Below, in pieces: positions 27,427-36,207 of a DNA stretch of 54,581 nt. The translations under genes were made by a program, and so were the position numbers. Origin of the DNA: Ignavibacteria bacterium CG1_02_37_35 (GTDB taxonomy: Bacteria; Bacteroidota; Ignavibacteria; Ignavibacteriales; Ignavibacteriaceae); the NCBI GenBank assembly GCA_001871325.1, contig MNVA01000203.1:1-54581 (forward strand), given 5' to 3'. The notes beneath the pieces are model-generated. The model was not told the DNA's origin, searched no databases, and saw only the letters and a program-made list of their open reading frames with translations. Every line of letters starts with the position of its first letter. Positions within the stretch are counted from its first letter, which is position 1.

Positions 27427-28161
27427 TTACATTTGCAACGATTTTATACCATTAAAACCATGAAGATGATACTTTAGAAATTTCTCAAGGGCAAATATCA
27501 ATTTTTTCATTGCAGGAAGATTATAATTTTTTAACTTCATTCCCACTTTTAGACTATAAATTTGCTCAAAAAGTTCCCCGGGAATCTCTAAAAATGTGTG
27601 ATACAGATTTTTACAATCATTACACAACATTCCATGCTCATAATTGAACCCGTTTGTTTTTTCTTTCTCAATCACTTTATGGCAAATTGAACAAACCGAC
27701 ATCTGAATTTCAAACCCGGTTTCCTGAAGGATAAATAGGAAATATTTTAGAAATAAAATTTCCGGCTGTTCTTCCCCTTTGTCCATTAACTGTAATATTT
27801 TTTTTGAACCTTTATATAAGCGCCCGTTAATTTCATTATCTACGGTAAGATATTTAAGCAGCTCCAAGACCGAATAAGCAAATTTAATCCTCTCAAAATT
27901 ATCGTGAAGATGTGAAAAATAACAGACAGTTTCGGCCGAACTTATTAATTGAACTTCACGCTGCTCTTTGTTATAGAGAACTAAATTTACAATGTTCAGA
28001 GGATCAATAACCATCCCAATTTTTGAATTTTTCCCTCTTCCCCCTTTTACAATGGCGGAGATCTTTCCAAATACTTCTGAATAGATCGAAACGATTTTAC
28101 TTGAATCGCTGTAATCGAGTTTCGATAAAACTATTCCCTCAGTCTTTACAATCTCGCTCAT
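27427..28161 (-). CDS. recO: DNA repair protein RecO
   Basis: This 244-residue protein has the RecO layout: an N-terminal OB fold beginning VKTEGIVLSKLDYSDSSKIV with AIVKGGRGKNSK, a helical middle, and a Cys4 zinc site made of CSIC (about 180) and CNDC (about 201). RecO helps load RecA on SSB-coated single-stranded DNA in the RecF pathway. The ATG shares ATGA with the mtnA stop. Confidence 0.93.
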   Translation of the reverse strand: MSEIVKTEGIVLSKLDYSDSSKIVSIYSEVFGKISAIVKGGRGKNSKIGMVIDPLNIVNLVLYNKEQREVQLISSAETVCYFSHLHDNFERIKFAYSVLELLKYLTVDNEINGRLYKGSKKILQLMDKGEEQPEILFLKYFLFILQETGFEIQMSVCSICHKVIEKEKTNGFNYEHGMLCNDCKNLYHTFLEIPGELFEQIYSLKVGMKLKNYNLPAMKKLIFALEKFLKYHLHGFNGIKSLQM

Positions 28162-29153
28162 TTAAAATGATAAGGGAAAGTGAATAATCTTTTTTCGGTT
28201 ATTATCCCCGAAATCAAGTCAGCAGGAGTAACATCAAACGATGGGTTATAGCATGGATAATTTTCAAGCGTAATTTGTTTTTCGTTTATAGAAGTTATTT
28301 CTTTAGAAGAGCGAAGTTCAATCGGAATTTCAGAATAATGTGAAATTGATGTATCTATAGTTGATGTAGGAGCAGCAATGTAAAAAGGAACTTCGTGGTA
28401 TTTGCAGAGTACCGCCAAATTGTACGTCCCGATTTTATTTGCTGCGTCACCTTTCGCTGTAATTCTATCGGCTCCGGTAATCACCAGATCAATTTTCTTT
28501 TTTAAAAAAAGTGAAGCAGCCGTTGAATCGGTTATAATTTCAAAGGGAATTTCATTTTTCGAAAGTTCATAGGCAGTAAGTCTTGAACCCTGTAAAAGCG
28601 GCCGGGTTTCGTCTACATAGACAAGCGCAACTAATCCGTGTTCAAATCCATTTTTGATAATATTAAAAGCGGTTCCACCTTCGGCAGCTAAAGCCCCGGT
28701 ATTACAATGCGTAAGTACTGTAGATTTTTTGTGAAAGATGCTGATGCCATGCTGTGCCATCATTTCACACATCAGCGCATCATCCCGCTGAATTTCTTTT
28801 GCCCTTCGAAGAAGTTTTTTATAAACATTTTTCCCATCGGATGAAACTTCATACACTTTTTTCATTTCATTTAAAGCCCAAAAAAGATTTACCGCCGTCG
28901 GACGTGTAATCGCTAATCTATTAAAAGCTTCCTCAAAATTTTTTTGAGTAGAATTCATTTTGATCGCAAGAGTTAATGCAAAAGCGGCAGCAATTCCAAT
29001 TGCCGGAGCACCTCTAATCTCCAGCCTCTCGAGCGCTTGCGAGATGCGTTCGTAACTATCGGTGGTTATATATTCTTCAACAAAAGGAAGCTTTGTTTGG
29101 TCTAAAAAAGTCAGCGAGTCATTTTCAAATGCAAGAGCAAAATAATTATTCAC
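28158..29153 (-). CDS. mtnA: S-methyl-5-thioribose-1-phosphate isomerase
   Basis: This 331-residue protein belongs to the MtnA branch of the eIF2B-related family. It has RGAPAIGIAAAFAL (about 47-60), RPTAVNLFWA, STVLTHCNTGALA with the catalytic Cys150, DETRPLLQGSRLTAYEL, VITGADRIT with Asp229, and NKIGTYNLAVLC. It converts methylthioribose-1-phosphate to methylthioribulose-1-phosphate in methionine salvage. No other salvage gene is visible in the window. The start is GTG with no clear Shine-Dalgarno. Upstream, 29154-29359 contains a GGATGAATGATTT palindrome and related repeats. Confidence 0.9.
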   Translation of the reverse strand: MNNYFALAFENDSLTFLDQTKLPFVEEYITTDSYERISQALERLEIRGAPAIGIAAAFALTLAIKMNSTQKNFEEAFNRLAITRPTAVNLFWALNEMKKVYEVSSDGKNVYKKLLRRAKEIQRDDALMCEMMAQHGISIFHKKSTVLTHCNTGALAAEGGTAFNIIKNGFEHGLVALVYVDETRPLLQGSRLTAYELSKNEIPFEIITDSTAASLFLKKKIDLVITGADRITAKGDAANKIGTYNLAVLCKYHEVPFYIAAPTSTIDTSISHYSEIPIELRSSKEITSINEKQITLENYPCYNPSFDVTPADLISGIITEKRLFTFPYHFK

Positions 29154-29212
29154 GTTAAGCAGAATTTGTTTTATGATTTAATTGTTAACAATATTTTGAA
29201 TACCACTATCGC

Positions 29213-29311
29213 ATGAGTGAATGGATGAATGATTTCCTGAAAATCATTCATCCACAGGACAGTCCAAAATCTTCACATTCACCCATCCATCCATTCATTC
29301 TTTTGACATTA
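29213..29311. repeat. GGATGAATGA-family palindrome and direct copies
   Basis: GGATGAATGATTT (29223-29235) and its exact complement AAATCATTCATCC (29241-29253) form a 13-bp hairpin with a 5-base loop. It is followed by further CATCCATCCATTCATTC sequence. It lies between mtnA and the PfkB kinase gene. Confidence 0.7.
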
Positions 29312-29359
29312 AATTTTAGTTCTGTCCAATATCTATTTTTATTTCCGTAAATGAGATCA

Positions 29360-30277
29360 TTATTCTTCTTCATTAAAACGTGAGATCGTTAAAAATTCTC
29401 TAAAGCGGTCCTGGATGCGTAATGGTGACAAACCTTCTAATCCTTTTGTGCTAAATTGTTCAACACAAAAAGACGCCATCGTACTACCGTAAACAACTGC
29501 TCGTTTCAAACATTCCGGACTCGTATCCTGGCTTTTATGCAAGTACCCAACAAAACCACCGGCAAAAGAATCTCCGGCTCCGGTTGGATCATGGATCATT
29601 TCTAACGGATAAGCCGGAGCGGAAAAAACTGTGTCTTCCGTAAATAATAAGGCACCGTGTTCTCCTTTTTTAATGATAAGTGAAGGGACCCCCATTTCTC
29701 TGATAGCTTTGGCGGCTTTTATTAAATTAGGTTCATGAGCTAATAAGCGGGCTTCGGAATCGTTGATGATCAATACATCAATCCTCGGGAAAACTTTTAT
29801 GAGTTCATCCTTTTTCCCTTCTATCCAGTAATTCATCGTGTCACAAACCACAAAACGCGGATTATCAATTTGATCTAATACTTTAAGCTGCAAAGTAGGA
29901 TCAATGTTTCCAAGACAAAGATATTTTGCTTTTTTTAATGCATCCGGAATTATAGGATCGAAGGTTTCAAACACATTTAGCTCTGTTAAAAGCGTATCGC
30001 GTGTATTCAAATCATAGTGATACTTCCCTGCCCAGCGAAATGTTTTTCCCTCGGGAACAATCTGCAATCCGTCGCAAAACACATCATGGCTTTCGAGCAT
30101 CGAGATGTATTTTTTCGGAAAATCATCACCGACAACACCAACAATATGGACAGGTCCGCTGAAATAACTTGCGGAGAGTGAAATATAAACTGCCGAACCG
30201 CCTAAAGCATTTTCAACTTTATCAAAAGGGGTAGCAACGTTATCCAGGGCAACAGAACCAACAATTAATAAACTCAA
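29360..30277 (-). CDS. PfkB-family sugar or nucleoside kinase
   Basis: A 305-residue ribokinase-fold protein. The N-terminal region has NALGGSAVYISLSAS and GVVGDDFP, the nucleotide-site region has IIKKGEHGALL, and DPTGAGDSFAGGFVG is the PfkB signature with the catalytic Asp and anion hole. The substrate is not evident; the N-terminus resembles adenosine-kinase-like members rather than ribokinase. It lies upstream of mtnA with a 206-base gap, so a role in nucleoside or methylthioribose metabolism is possible but unproven. The start is TTG with AGGAG 7 bases upstream. Confidence 0.85.
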   Translation of the reverse strand: MSLLIVGSVALDNVATPFDKVENALGGSAVYISLSASYFSGPVHIVGVVGDDFPKKYISMLESHDVFCDGLQIVPEGKTFRWAGKYHYDLNTRDTLLTELNVFETFDPIIPDALKKAKYLCLGNIDPTLQLKVLDQIDNPRFVVCDTMNYWIEGKKDELIKVFPRIDVLIINDSEARLLAHEPNLIKAAKAIREMGVPSLIIKKGEHGALLFTEDTVFSAPAYPLEMIHDPTGAGDSFAGGFVGYLHKSQDTSPECLKRAVVYGSTMASFCVEQFSTKGLEGLSPLRIQDRFREFLTISRFNEEE

Positions 30278-30356
30278 AGTTTTCTCCTAATATTTAAAAT
30301 GGTGAACAAAAATAAGGGATAACAAGTTGAAATGCACGAATTAAATTAAAAGATCT

Positions 30357-30815
30357 TTATTTAATTTCAACAAACCGAATTTGATTCTCCTTCTTTGTGA
30401 GATAAGAATAAATAATGTCTAATGATTTCTGCTGTCCGGTCCATGCAACCATTTTTTTCGCTTTTGCTTTACTTACCCAGCGGAATTTGCAATGTTCCTT
30501 TGAGATTTTCACCTCATCATCCTCATCTACCAAACATAAAAATACGGGAACAAAATTTACTTTGTCATCTGCAATGGAATAAAATGAGTTTACGTTCGGA
30601 ACAACAAAAAGTTTTTCCGCAATCAGGTTTGTTTCCTCTTTCACCTCACGCAAAACGGTCTCAAAAGCTTTTTCATTCTTCTTAACTTTTCCAGTAACCA
30701 TCTGCCAAATTCCGGGATAATTTGCTTTCTCCCCTCTTTTTAAGAGAAGGAATTCGATCTTGTCATTTTTCTTCCGGTAAATATGCGCTTCAATCATTGA
30801 TGCGTTCAATTCCAT
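30357..30815 (-). CDS. NUDIX hydrolase
   Basis: The 152-residue protein contains an exact Nudix box, GKVKKNEKAFETVLREVKEE (G-x5-E-x7-RE-x2-EE), preceded by GIWQMVT. These enzymes hydrolyse nucleoside diphosphates linked to another moiety using a divalent metal. The WQxVTG context resembles NudB-type dihydroneopterin-triphosphate/dATP pyrophosphatases, which would complement folate synthesis with PabBC, but this is only a suggestion. I start it at ATG 30815, where AAAGGTGAT precedes the ATG. The longer frame from 30893 lacks such a site and adds a non-homologous lysine-rich tail. Confidence 0.85.
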   Translation of the reverse strand: MELNASMIEAHIYRKKNDKIEFLLLKRGEKANYPGIWQMVTGKVKKNEKAFETVLREVKEETNLIAEKLFVVPNVNSFYSIADDKVNFVPVFLCLVDEDDEVKISKEHCKFRWVSKAKAKKMVAWTGQQKSLDIIYSYLTKKENQIRFVEIK

Positions 30816-30896
30816 ATCATCACCTTTCTTTTTATCATTTGATTTTATACCTGCTGATAAAGTACATAAAACTCTTTTAACCTCTCTTCTCATTTT

Positions 30897-31264
30897 ACAA
30901 ATATTGAATCCCGATGGGATTCTTTCTCGTGTCTTGTATTCTTGTTACAAATATTGAATCCCGATGGGATTCAGTTAATTCAACCGTTCTTATCTTATAT
31001 GTTTTGCAAAAATACCGCTACCAAATTATTTCCGTAACACCGTCTACCAAGGGGTAGATAAATAGGTGTTAAATATTTGTAATTTAAAACCCAAGTATAA
31101 AACTACATTCCCATCGGGAATGAATATTTTTACTCAATCAACATCCTTAAAAATATGTTAAGGATAATATTCAACACGGGACATTTTAAGAAATATTGAA
31201 TCCCGATGGGATTCTTTTTCGTGCCTTATCCTCTTGTTACAAATATTGAATCCCGATGGGATTG
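30897..31264. repeat. Array of REP-like palindromes with a TTACAAATATT flank
   Basis: GAATCCCGATGGGATTC occurs at 30906-30922, 30956-30972 and 31198-31214, and lacking its last base at 31248-31263. It comes in two doublets of 50-base period with spacer core CGTG(T/C)CTT. ATTCCCATCGGGAAT (31107-31121) lies in the opposite sense followed by GAATATTTTT. AACACC..AGGTGTT (31036-31070) contains an inner GTCTACC..GGTAGA hairpin and is followed by AAATATTTGTAA. ATCCTTAA..TTAAGGAT lies near 31143-31165. The flank (T)TACAAATATTGAA is shared while the palindrome core differs. No gene lies in 30816-31578. Confidence 0.8.
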
Positions 31265-31294
31265 ACTTTTTTCAATTTTTCTTAGCTGAAAATA

Positions 31295-31420
31295 TTAGTA
31301 AGTCACCTTACGCAGAATTTGTAATACGAAGCGGTAGCTTCGTAAAAAACAAGCATTTTATCGAAGCTTCGCTTCGATTTACAATATAATTTCTCACTTT
31401 TGCGTAACGTGAGTTAGTAA
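31295..31420. repeat. 126-bp REPIN-like element of two inverted complex arms
   Basis: The left arm runs TTAGTAAGTCACCTTACGCA (31295-31314) then TTTGTAATACGAAGC. The right arm, read on the minus strand, runs TTACTAACTCACGTTACGCA then TATTGTAAATCGAAGC. Each arm ends in its own small hairpin, ACGAAGC/GCTTCGT at 31326-31343 and ATCGAAGC/GCTTCGAT at about 31360-31378. Two similar arms in inverted order are the layout of REPINs. Confidence 0.7.
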
Positions 31421-31446
31421 AACAAACACCACCAAACATTTTCCCC

Positions 31447-31544
31447 AACCCGCCTTTGGCGGGTTGAATCTTTGTAGTCAAGAATCCCATTTGAGCAACT
31501 ATTCCCATCTACCTGGCGGTAGACAAGTCGGGAATGAATATTTT
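31447..31544. repeat. Palindrome pair: CCCGCC type and nested ATTCCC/TCTACC type
   Basis: AACCCGCC/GGCGGGTT (31447-31465) is followed by GAATCTTTGTAG, matching the member at 9280-9298. At 31501-31535 outer arms ATTCCC..GGGAAT enclose an inner TCTACC..GGTAGA hairpin; the same inner hairpin is enclosed by different outer arms at 31036-31070. Confidence 0.75.
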
Positions 31545-31578
31545 ACATCATCCATCGCAAGCCGATACATTGAATCTA

Positions 31579-34500
31579 CTAAAAAAATGCCCGCACTTCC
31601 ACACGTGCTGTATGCACGATTTTTCCTCCGCCTAACTTTCTACCATCGTAATTAGCAGTTGAAAGTATGTTAGTTCCAAAGCGGTAATCAAAAAACATAC
31701 GCCACAAATAATTCTTTCCGATAACATTTCCCGCTGTCAGCTCGAATGGTAAATAGTTTGCAAAAGTGTTTGTTGTTAATTCATTTCGCTCAACTTCAAA
31801 GCGAAATCTGCCGTACCCGGAAAATGAAATATTAAGTCGAACGGTTTGTCCATTTGTGAATATTTCTGTTGGTGTAGCCGGATAATAATCGCTGCTCTTG
31901 GATGTCTTAATTTTGAAACCAACTTCAATATTTCTTTCCGGACGATAGGAAAAATCCGTTGTAATACCATTGCTCTCGATAGCACGGCTTCTATTTGAAG
32001 ATACTCCTGCAATCAGATTATCTATTTTGTTTTCCAAATCCGTTTGATTCCCAATTTCTTGAAGAAGTTTAAATTTGATGCGCACGCTTCTTTCTTTTGA
32101 AAATCCTTTTTCCGCTCCACCGCTAAACTGATTGAGACTTCTCCGTTGTGAGTAGCGAAGACGAAATGAAAGTTCCGAACTATTTTCAAACACAAAAAAG
32201 TCCTGCTGAAAATATTGTGAACCACGCACAGTGTTTTTTTCATTTAGATAGGAAGAGAGTTTGAGGAGGTATATTTTCTTCAAATCCGTTTCCTGACTGT
32301 TCTCTTCAATTCTTCCATAGGATTCGGAAGAGAGTGCTTTTACAATCGTTCCTACAAAGTTTTTTGCCGAATAAATATTTTCATAATTCAACTTAAGTCT
32401 TGCGGACGATTTCAAATCAATCACCGGATAGAGCTGATCTGTCGGAATGTTAACAATAATAAAATCACCATCGTACACAACCGGAACAAATTCGTTTTCT
32501 TCGGCGACTCCATTATTATTCAAATCGCCAAGATAGAGGTAATTTCCATTACCCTTTTCAACTTTAACAAATACCTTTTGCAGTTTAGCGGTTTTTTGAG
32601 TTTGTACTTCGTAATAGAGATCGCCATTCGCCGCATTATCTGTGGTCGAAAACCGTGTCTGGGAACGGACTAATATGGTTTGATTGTCGAGTTGTCCTTT
32701 TAATTTATACACATCAGAATATTTTTTATTTTGAACGGTTACTCTCAATTGAGAAGAAATTTCTCTTTTCTCCGAATAAGAAAGATCAAAAATCTGTCCG
32801 TAGGAATTAGATTCCTTTTGCATTACGCCGGCTAACGGCAAATAGTCTGTTCTGAATAAATATTTAATTGAAGCATCAACTCCAAAGAATTTCGCAAAAT
32901 TTATCCCCGGGTTTCCCTCAAAATATTGTAAGCTTGATGAAAGAAGTGAATCCCCCGATGAAATTTTATCAAGTTTTTTTTCAGAGATAAAATCGAAAAC
33001 GGGTTTGATGCTTCCAAAAGAATAAAACGATGTTCCTTCCTGTCGAAGCCAATTGCTGCTGAGCGAACCGTTTTTTGTGTGGACATAATCAATTTTATAT
33101 TTGAATTGAAATTCTTTTTCTTTTGTAAAATCAGTTTGATTTGTAAATCTATCCGATGAAAAATCAGTTCCTTTTTTTAAACTTCCGTATGAAAAGATTG
33201 ATTGTAATCCTCCAAAGGGGGATTCAACCGGCTGTAAGATGAGACTTGCTTCGCGGAGTTTTTCATTCCCTTGTGAAGAGCTTGATGTATTGTAATCACG
33301 TGCAAATTCAACTTTATCAAACCGCTCGAGAGAAGTGAATCTATCTTGAATAAATCTCTCACGAAAAGAGAACCCGATTTTCCCAAAATGAACTCCACCA
33401 AACTGGAGCTTTAATGGATTCATTTTAAATGATAAGTTTCTCGCCAACCCTAAATTATCTTTTTCATCTAGAGTAGAGAAACGGTTTCTATCCCATGAAC
33501 TTCCGGCAAATTCTACTTGTATAGCAATATCTTGCGTGGGATTGTACTGAAAAAATATATTTCCAAATTGTTTCAGTTCGGGCAGCGGTAAAAATATTTG
33601 GGGCAGATATCCCCCTAAGTTTTTTCCGACAAACCGGTATTGCCCTAAACTTTCGCGGACATAATCGCCTTGATACTCGCCTGCATAGCTGAACGAGACA
33701 TTATACAAAGCAGAATCACTACCAGGATTATAAAGGTAATATGAATACGGCTGATTGTGAACGACGGAATCTTTTTTTTCATACAAACCTTTCAGCTGCC
33801 CAACAGAATCAGGTTCCGCTAAACTAACGCCGCTTTTCACAGCAAAATCTTTCCTATCACCTGCGCTTGCCAAAACCTTTTTATCTGCATCGCTAAGCGA
33901 AATATCAATGGGAGAATTTTGATCATCACCTTCGCGAATAAACTGAAAAGCAATTTTGATCTTATCGTTGAAGAATTGGGTGCCCGCTCCCGCAGCAAAA
34001 AAATTACGAGCAAATCTGCGGTCGGAATATTCAAAATCAATTGCTATTCTGCTTGCCGAAGTAATGAGTCGTTGCGGAGTAAAAATGATTTGGGAATTAG
34101 AGTAATCAATAGTATAATCATTCCTCTCCCCGCGTTTCAATTCTTCGCCATTTACAAAAACCTTTTCCGAACCGGCAATAATGATAATGTCCCGCTCATT
34201 ATTTTGACCGCTTAACCGGTAGGGACCTTGCACCCCATCCTGCCCGTTAAAAGCATTGGAATTGAACTTCCCTTTTGCATTTGCAACAGCAAAATATCCT
34301 TCTGTATTCCCAAATTTAAACTCACCGAGAAGTCCTTGAAGTTTTCTATTTATAATGCCGAACTCGCCGATTTTTTTTTGCACTTCATAATCACCAAAAG
34401 TTGCAGAAGCATTTTTATGCTTTATTTGAATAAAGACTTTATCAAGTTCATCCAATCGCTCAGTATTTCCTTCCGGCTGGATGGGAGTGTTTTCATCGGT

Positions 34501-35070
34501 TAGTGCGGCAACAACCTCGATATCATCGGATAATTTTCCCGCCAATTGTAAACGTAAACCACTTTGCAGCGTTAAATCTTTATTCGTTCCCACCGTAAAT
34601 CCACGAATAATTGACCCGCTCTTTTCGATCGTATTTCCAAAAATTGATTCGGTGTCTAACGGTTTATTGAGACGCAAAACACGGATGGTATCCTTCCCCA
34701 ATTCATCATATTTTACAACAAGCTGCCGCCGTTGATATTCTTTTTGAAGAGACAGTTTAACAGATCGGTACGCAACGAAGAGAGTATCGAATATTGAATA
34801 TGGAAGAGAGTCCGATAAGGAGATGGTTCCTAATGCATAATTGATTTTATAGTCTTGCGCGGAGAGATTTTTCCCTTTGAGCAAAATATTTACTGTCCCG
34901 GGAATTATGTTCGTTGATCTAATTCGATAAAAATTATCCAAATTTATCTGAAGCGAGTCAACAAGTGAAATGGCGTTGCCATCTTTGTATGGCGTGCGTG
35001 TTGATTGCCCTTGAAGCCAAAGAGCCGAAAAGAAGATGATGCAAAGAGAAAATATTATTTCTTTTTTCAA
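31579..35070 (-). CDS. Large predicted outer-membrane beta-barrel protein, function unknown
   Basis: The 1163-residue protein starts from TTG with a signal peptide (MKKEIIFSLCIIFFSALWLQ). Almost the whole chain is built of alternating amphipathic beta-strands, and it ends VHTARVEVRAFF with a terminal Phe. An N-terminal region (about 30-130) resembles an immunoglobulin-like domain. From GSIIRGFTVGTNKDL (about 150) a barrel-like region begins with SGLRLQLAGKLSDDI and FGDYEV. TIDYSNSQIIFTP is a periplasmic-type plug strand. The pattern of very long barrel with interspersed GDY motifs is loosely reminiscent of SprA, the T9SS translocon, but it is half that length and I see no decisive motif. It follows the histidine kinase gene by 108 bases. 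Confidence 0.7.
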   Translation of the reverse strand: MKKEIIFSLCIIFFSALWLQGQSTRTPYKDGNAISLVDSLQINLDNFYRIRSTNIIPGTVNILLKGKNLSAQDYKINYALGTISLSDSLPYSIFDTLFVAYRSVKLSLQKEYQRRQLVVKYDELGKDTIRVLRLNKPLDTESIFGNTIEKSGSIIRGFTVGTNKDLTLQSGLRLQLAGKLSDDIEVVAALTDENTPIQPEGNTERLDELDKVFIQIKHKNASATFGDYEVQKKIGEFGIINRKLQGLLGEFKFGNTEGYFAVANAKGKFNSNAFNGQDGVQGPYRLSGQNNERDIIIIAGSEKVFVNGEELKRGERNDYTIDYSNSQIIFTPQRLITSASRIAIDFEYSDRRFARNFFAAGAGTQFFNDKIKIAFQFIREGDDQNSPIDISLSDADKKVLASAGDRKDFAVKSGVSLAEPDSVGQLKGLYEKKDSVVHNQPYSYYLYNPGSDSALYNVSFSYAGEYQGDYVRESLGQYRFVGKNLGGYLPQIFLPLPELKQFGNIFFQYNPTQDIAIQVEFAGSSWDRNRFSTLDEKDNLGLARNLSFKMNPLKLQFGGVHFGKIGFSFRERFIQDRFTSLERFDKVEFARDYNTSSSSQGNEKLREASLILQPVESPFGGLQSIFSYGSLKKGTDFSSDRFTNQTDFTKEKEFQFKYKIDYVHTKNGSLSSNWLRQEGTSFYSFGSIKPVFDFISEKKLDKISSGDSLLSSSLQYFEGNPGINFAKFFGVDASIKYLFRTDYLPLAGVMQKESNSYGQIFDLSYSEKREISSQLRVTVQNKKYSDVYKLKGQLDNQTILVRSQTRFSTTDNAANGDLYYEVQTQKTAKLQKVFVKVEKGNGNYLYLGDLNNNGVAEENEFVPVVYDGDFIIVNIPTDQLYPVIDLKSSARLKLNYENIYSAKNFVGTIVKALSSESYGRIEENSQETDLKKIYLLKLSSYLNEKNTVRGSQYFQQDFFVFENSSELSFRLRYSQRRSLNQFSGGAEKGFSKERSVRIKFKLLQEIGNQTDLENKIDNLIAGVSSNRSRAIESNGITTDFSYRPERNIEVGFKIKTSKSSDYYPATPTEIFTNGQTVRLNISFSGYGRFRFEVERNELTTNTFANYLPFELTAGNVIGKNYLWRMFFDYRFGTNILSTANYDGRKLGGGKIVHTARVEVRAFF

Positions 35071-35178
35071 GGATGCGTTGTTTTTGTTGTTGTAAATCTA
35101 ACTTTGCAGTGGAAAGATTGCAAGGGCAAACGAAGGATTTTTGTAAGATCAATGAGTGTTAGAAGGAATTTCAATTCA

Positions 35179-36207
35179 TTATTTCTTCAAGCGGAATGAA
35201 AATTCAGATCCTTCGCCAACAATACTTTTCACTTCAATTCTTGATTGATGCGCCTCAACGATATGTTTAACAATTGCAAGCCCCAAACCCGTTCCGCCGA
35301 TATCTTTTGAACGAGTCTTATCAACACGGTAAAATCTTTCAAAAATTCTCTCAATATCTTTTCCCGGGATACCTAACCCAAAATCTTTTACAATAATGAG
35401 CGCTGAATTTTTCTCTTCATCTACAATAAGCTGAATCTTTCCCGAATTGGAATACTTTATTGCATTTTGAATAAGATTAACAAACACCTGTCTGAGTTTA
35501 TTTTTATCACCAAAGACTTCTAATTTTTTATTGGATTGATTAATTTCAATTTGAAGATTTTTTTTTGCCAGGATCGGATCAAATTCTTTAACAACTTCAA
35601 CCAAAAAATCCATTAAATTGAAATAGCGGAAACTTAACCTCATTTCACCCGATTCAATCATTGAAATATCAATCAAATCGTTCAGTAAGTTGTTGAGATT
35701 CTCGGTATGTGCGGCAGCTTTCTCTAAAAATTTCCGGTTTACTTTTGGATCCTCTAAAGCGCCGTTAAGCAGCGTTTCTAAAAATCCTTGAATAGTAAAA
35801 ATGGGGGTCCGCAACTCATGCGAAACGTTGCCGAGAAATTCTGTTCGTATTCTTTCGAGCCGTTTCATTTTTGCAATATCGCTTTTAAATTTTTCAGCCA
35901 TTTGATCCAATGCCGACTCAATTTCATCAAAGGAATATGAAAGCCTCAATGCACCATCGTCAGCATAATCATCCTGACTCATTTTACTGATCCTTTTTTC
36001 AATGACCGAAAAAATAACTTTTAATCTTCTTTTAAAAAAAAACGCAAGGATCAGCAGTCCGCCAACAAACCAAATTGCGAAGATTAATTTCCGCTGTAAC
36101 GACATTGAAGTGAAGAAAATGGGAGCAATAAATAAAATTAAAAAAATGAATATTTCAATTTTAAAAAGGAGTAAAAAAGAAAAGCGGTTAGCTAACTTAC
36201 GAAGCAT
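35179..36207 (-). CDS. Sensor histidine kinase, PhoR-like
   Basis: This 342-residue membrane kinase has two N-terminal hydrophobic segments (about 10-55) with almost no periplasmic loop. A linker resembling a HAMP/helical coil follows, then HisKA with FLGNVSHELRTPI (phosphorylated His near 125). A HATPase_c domain carries QNAIKYS (N box), DFGLGIP (G1), FERFYRVDKTR (F box) and GGTGLGLAIVKH (G2). It autophosphorylates and passes phosphate to the overlapping regulator gene product (11-base overlap). The tiny periplasmic part suggests it senses membrane or cytosolic cues, or a partner, as PhoR does. Confidence 0.92.
   Translation of the reverse strand: MLRKLANRFSFLLLFKIEIFIFLILFIAPIFFTSMSLQRKLIFAIWFVGGLLILAFFFKRRLKVIFSVIEKRISKMSQDDYADDGALRLSYSFDEIESALDQMAEKFKSDIAKMKRLERIRTEFLGNVSHELRTPIFTIQGFLETLLNGALEDPKVNRKFLEKAAAHTENLNNLLNDLIDISMIESGEMRLSFRYFNLMDFLVEVVKEFDPILAKKNLQIEINQSNKKLEVFGDKNKLRQVFVNLIQNAIKYSNSGKIQLIVDEEKNSALIIVKDFGLGIPGKDIERIFERFYRVDKTRSKDIGGTGLGLAIVKHIVEAHQSRIEVKSIVGEGSEFSFRLKK

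Noticed and set aside
30897-31264. CRISPR array
   Set aside because: The repeated unit is a short palindrome in doublets with conserved, not unique, spacers. Copies occur in both orientations and scattered gaps, and no cas genes are visible.
31308-31508. 66-codon minus-strand frame
   Set aside because: It covers the REPIN-like element and neighbouring palindromes; its sequence follows from those repeats.
31579-35070. Calling the 1163-residue protein SprA
   Set aside because: It is about half the length of SprA and I could not identify SprA-specific segments; only the general barrel character is similar.
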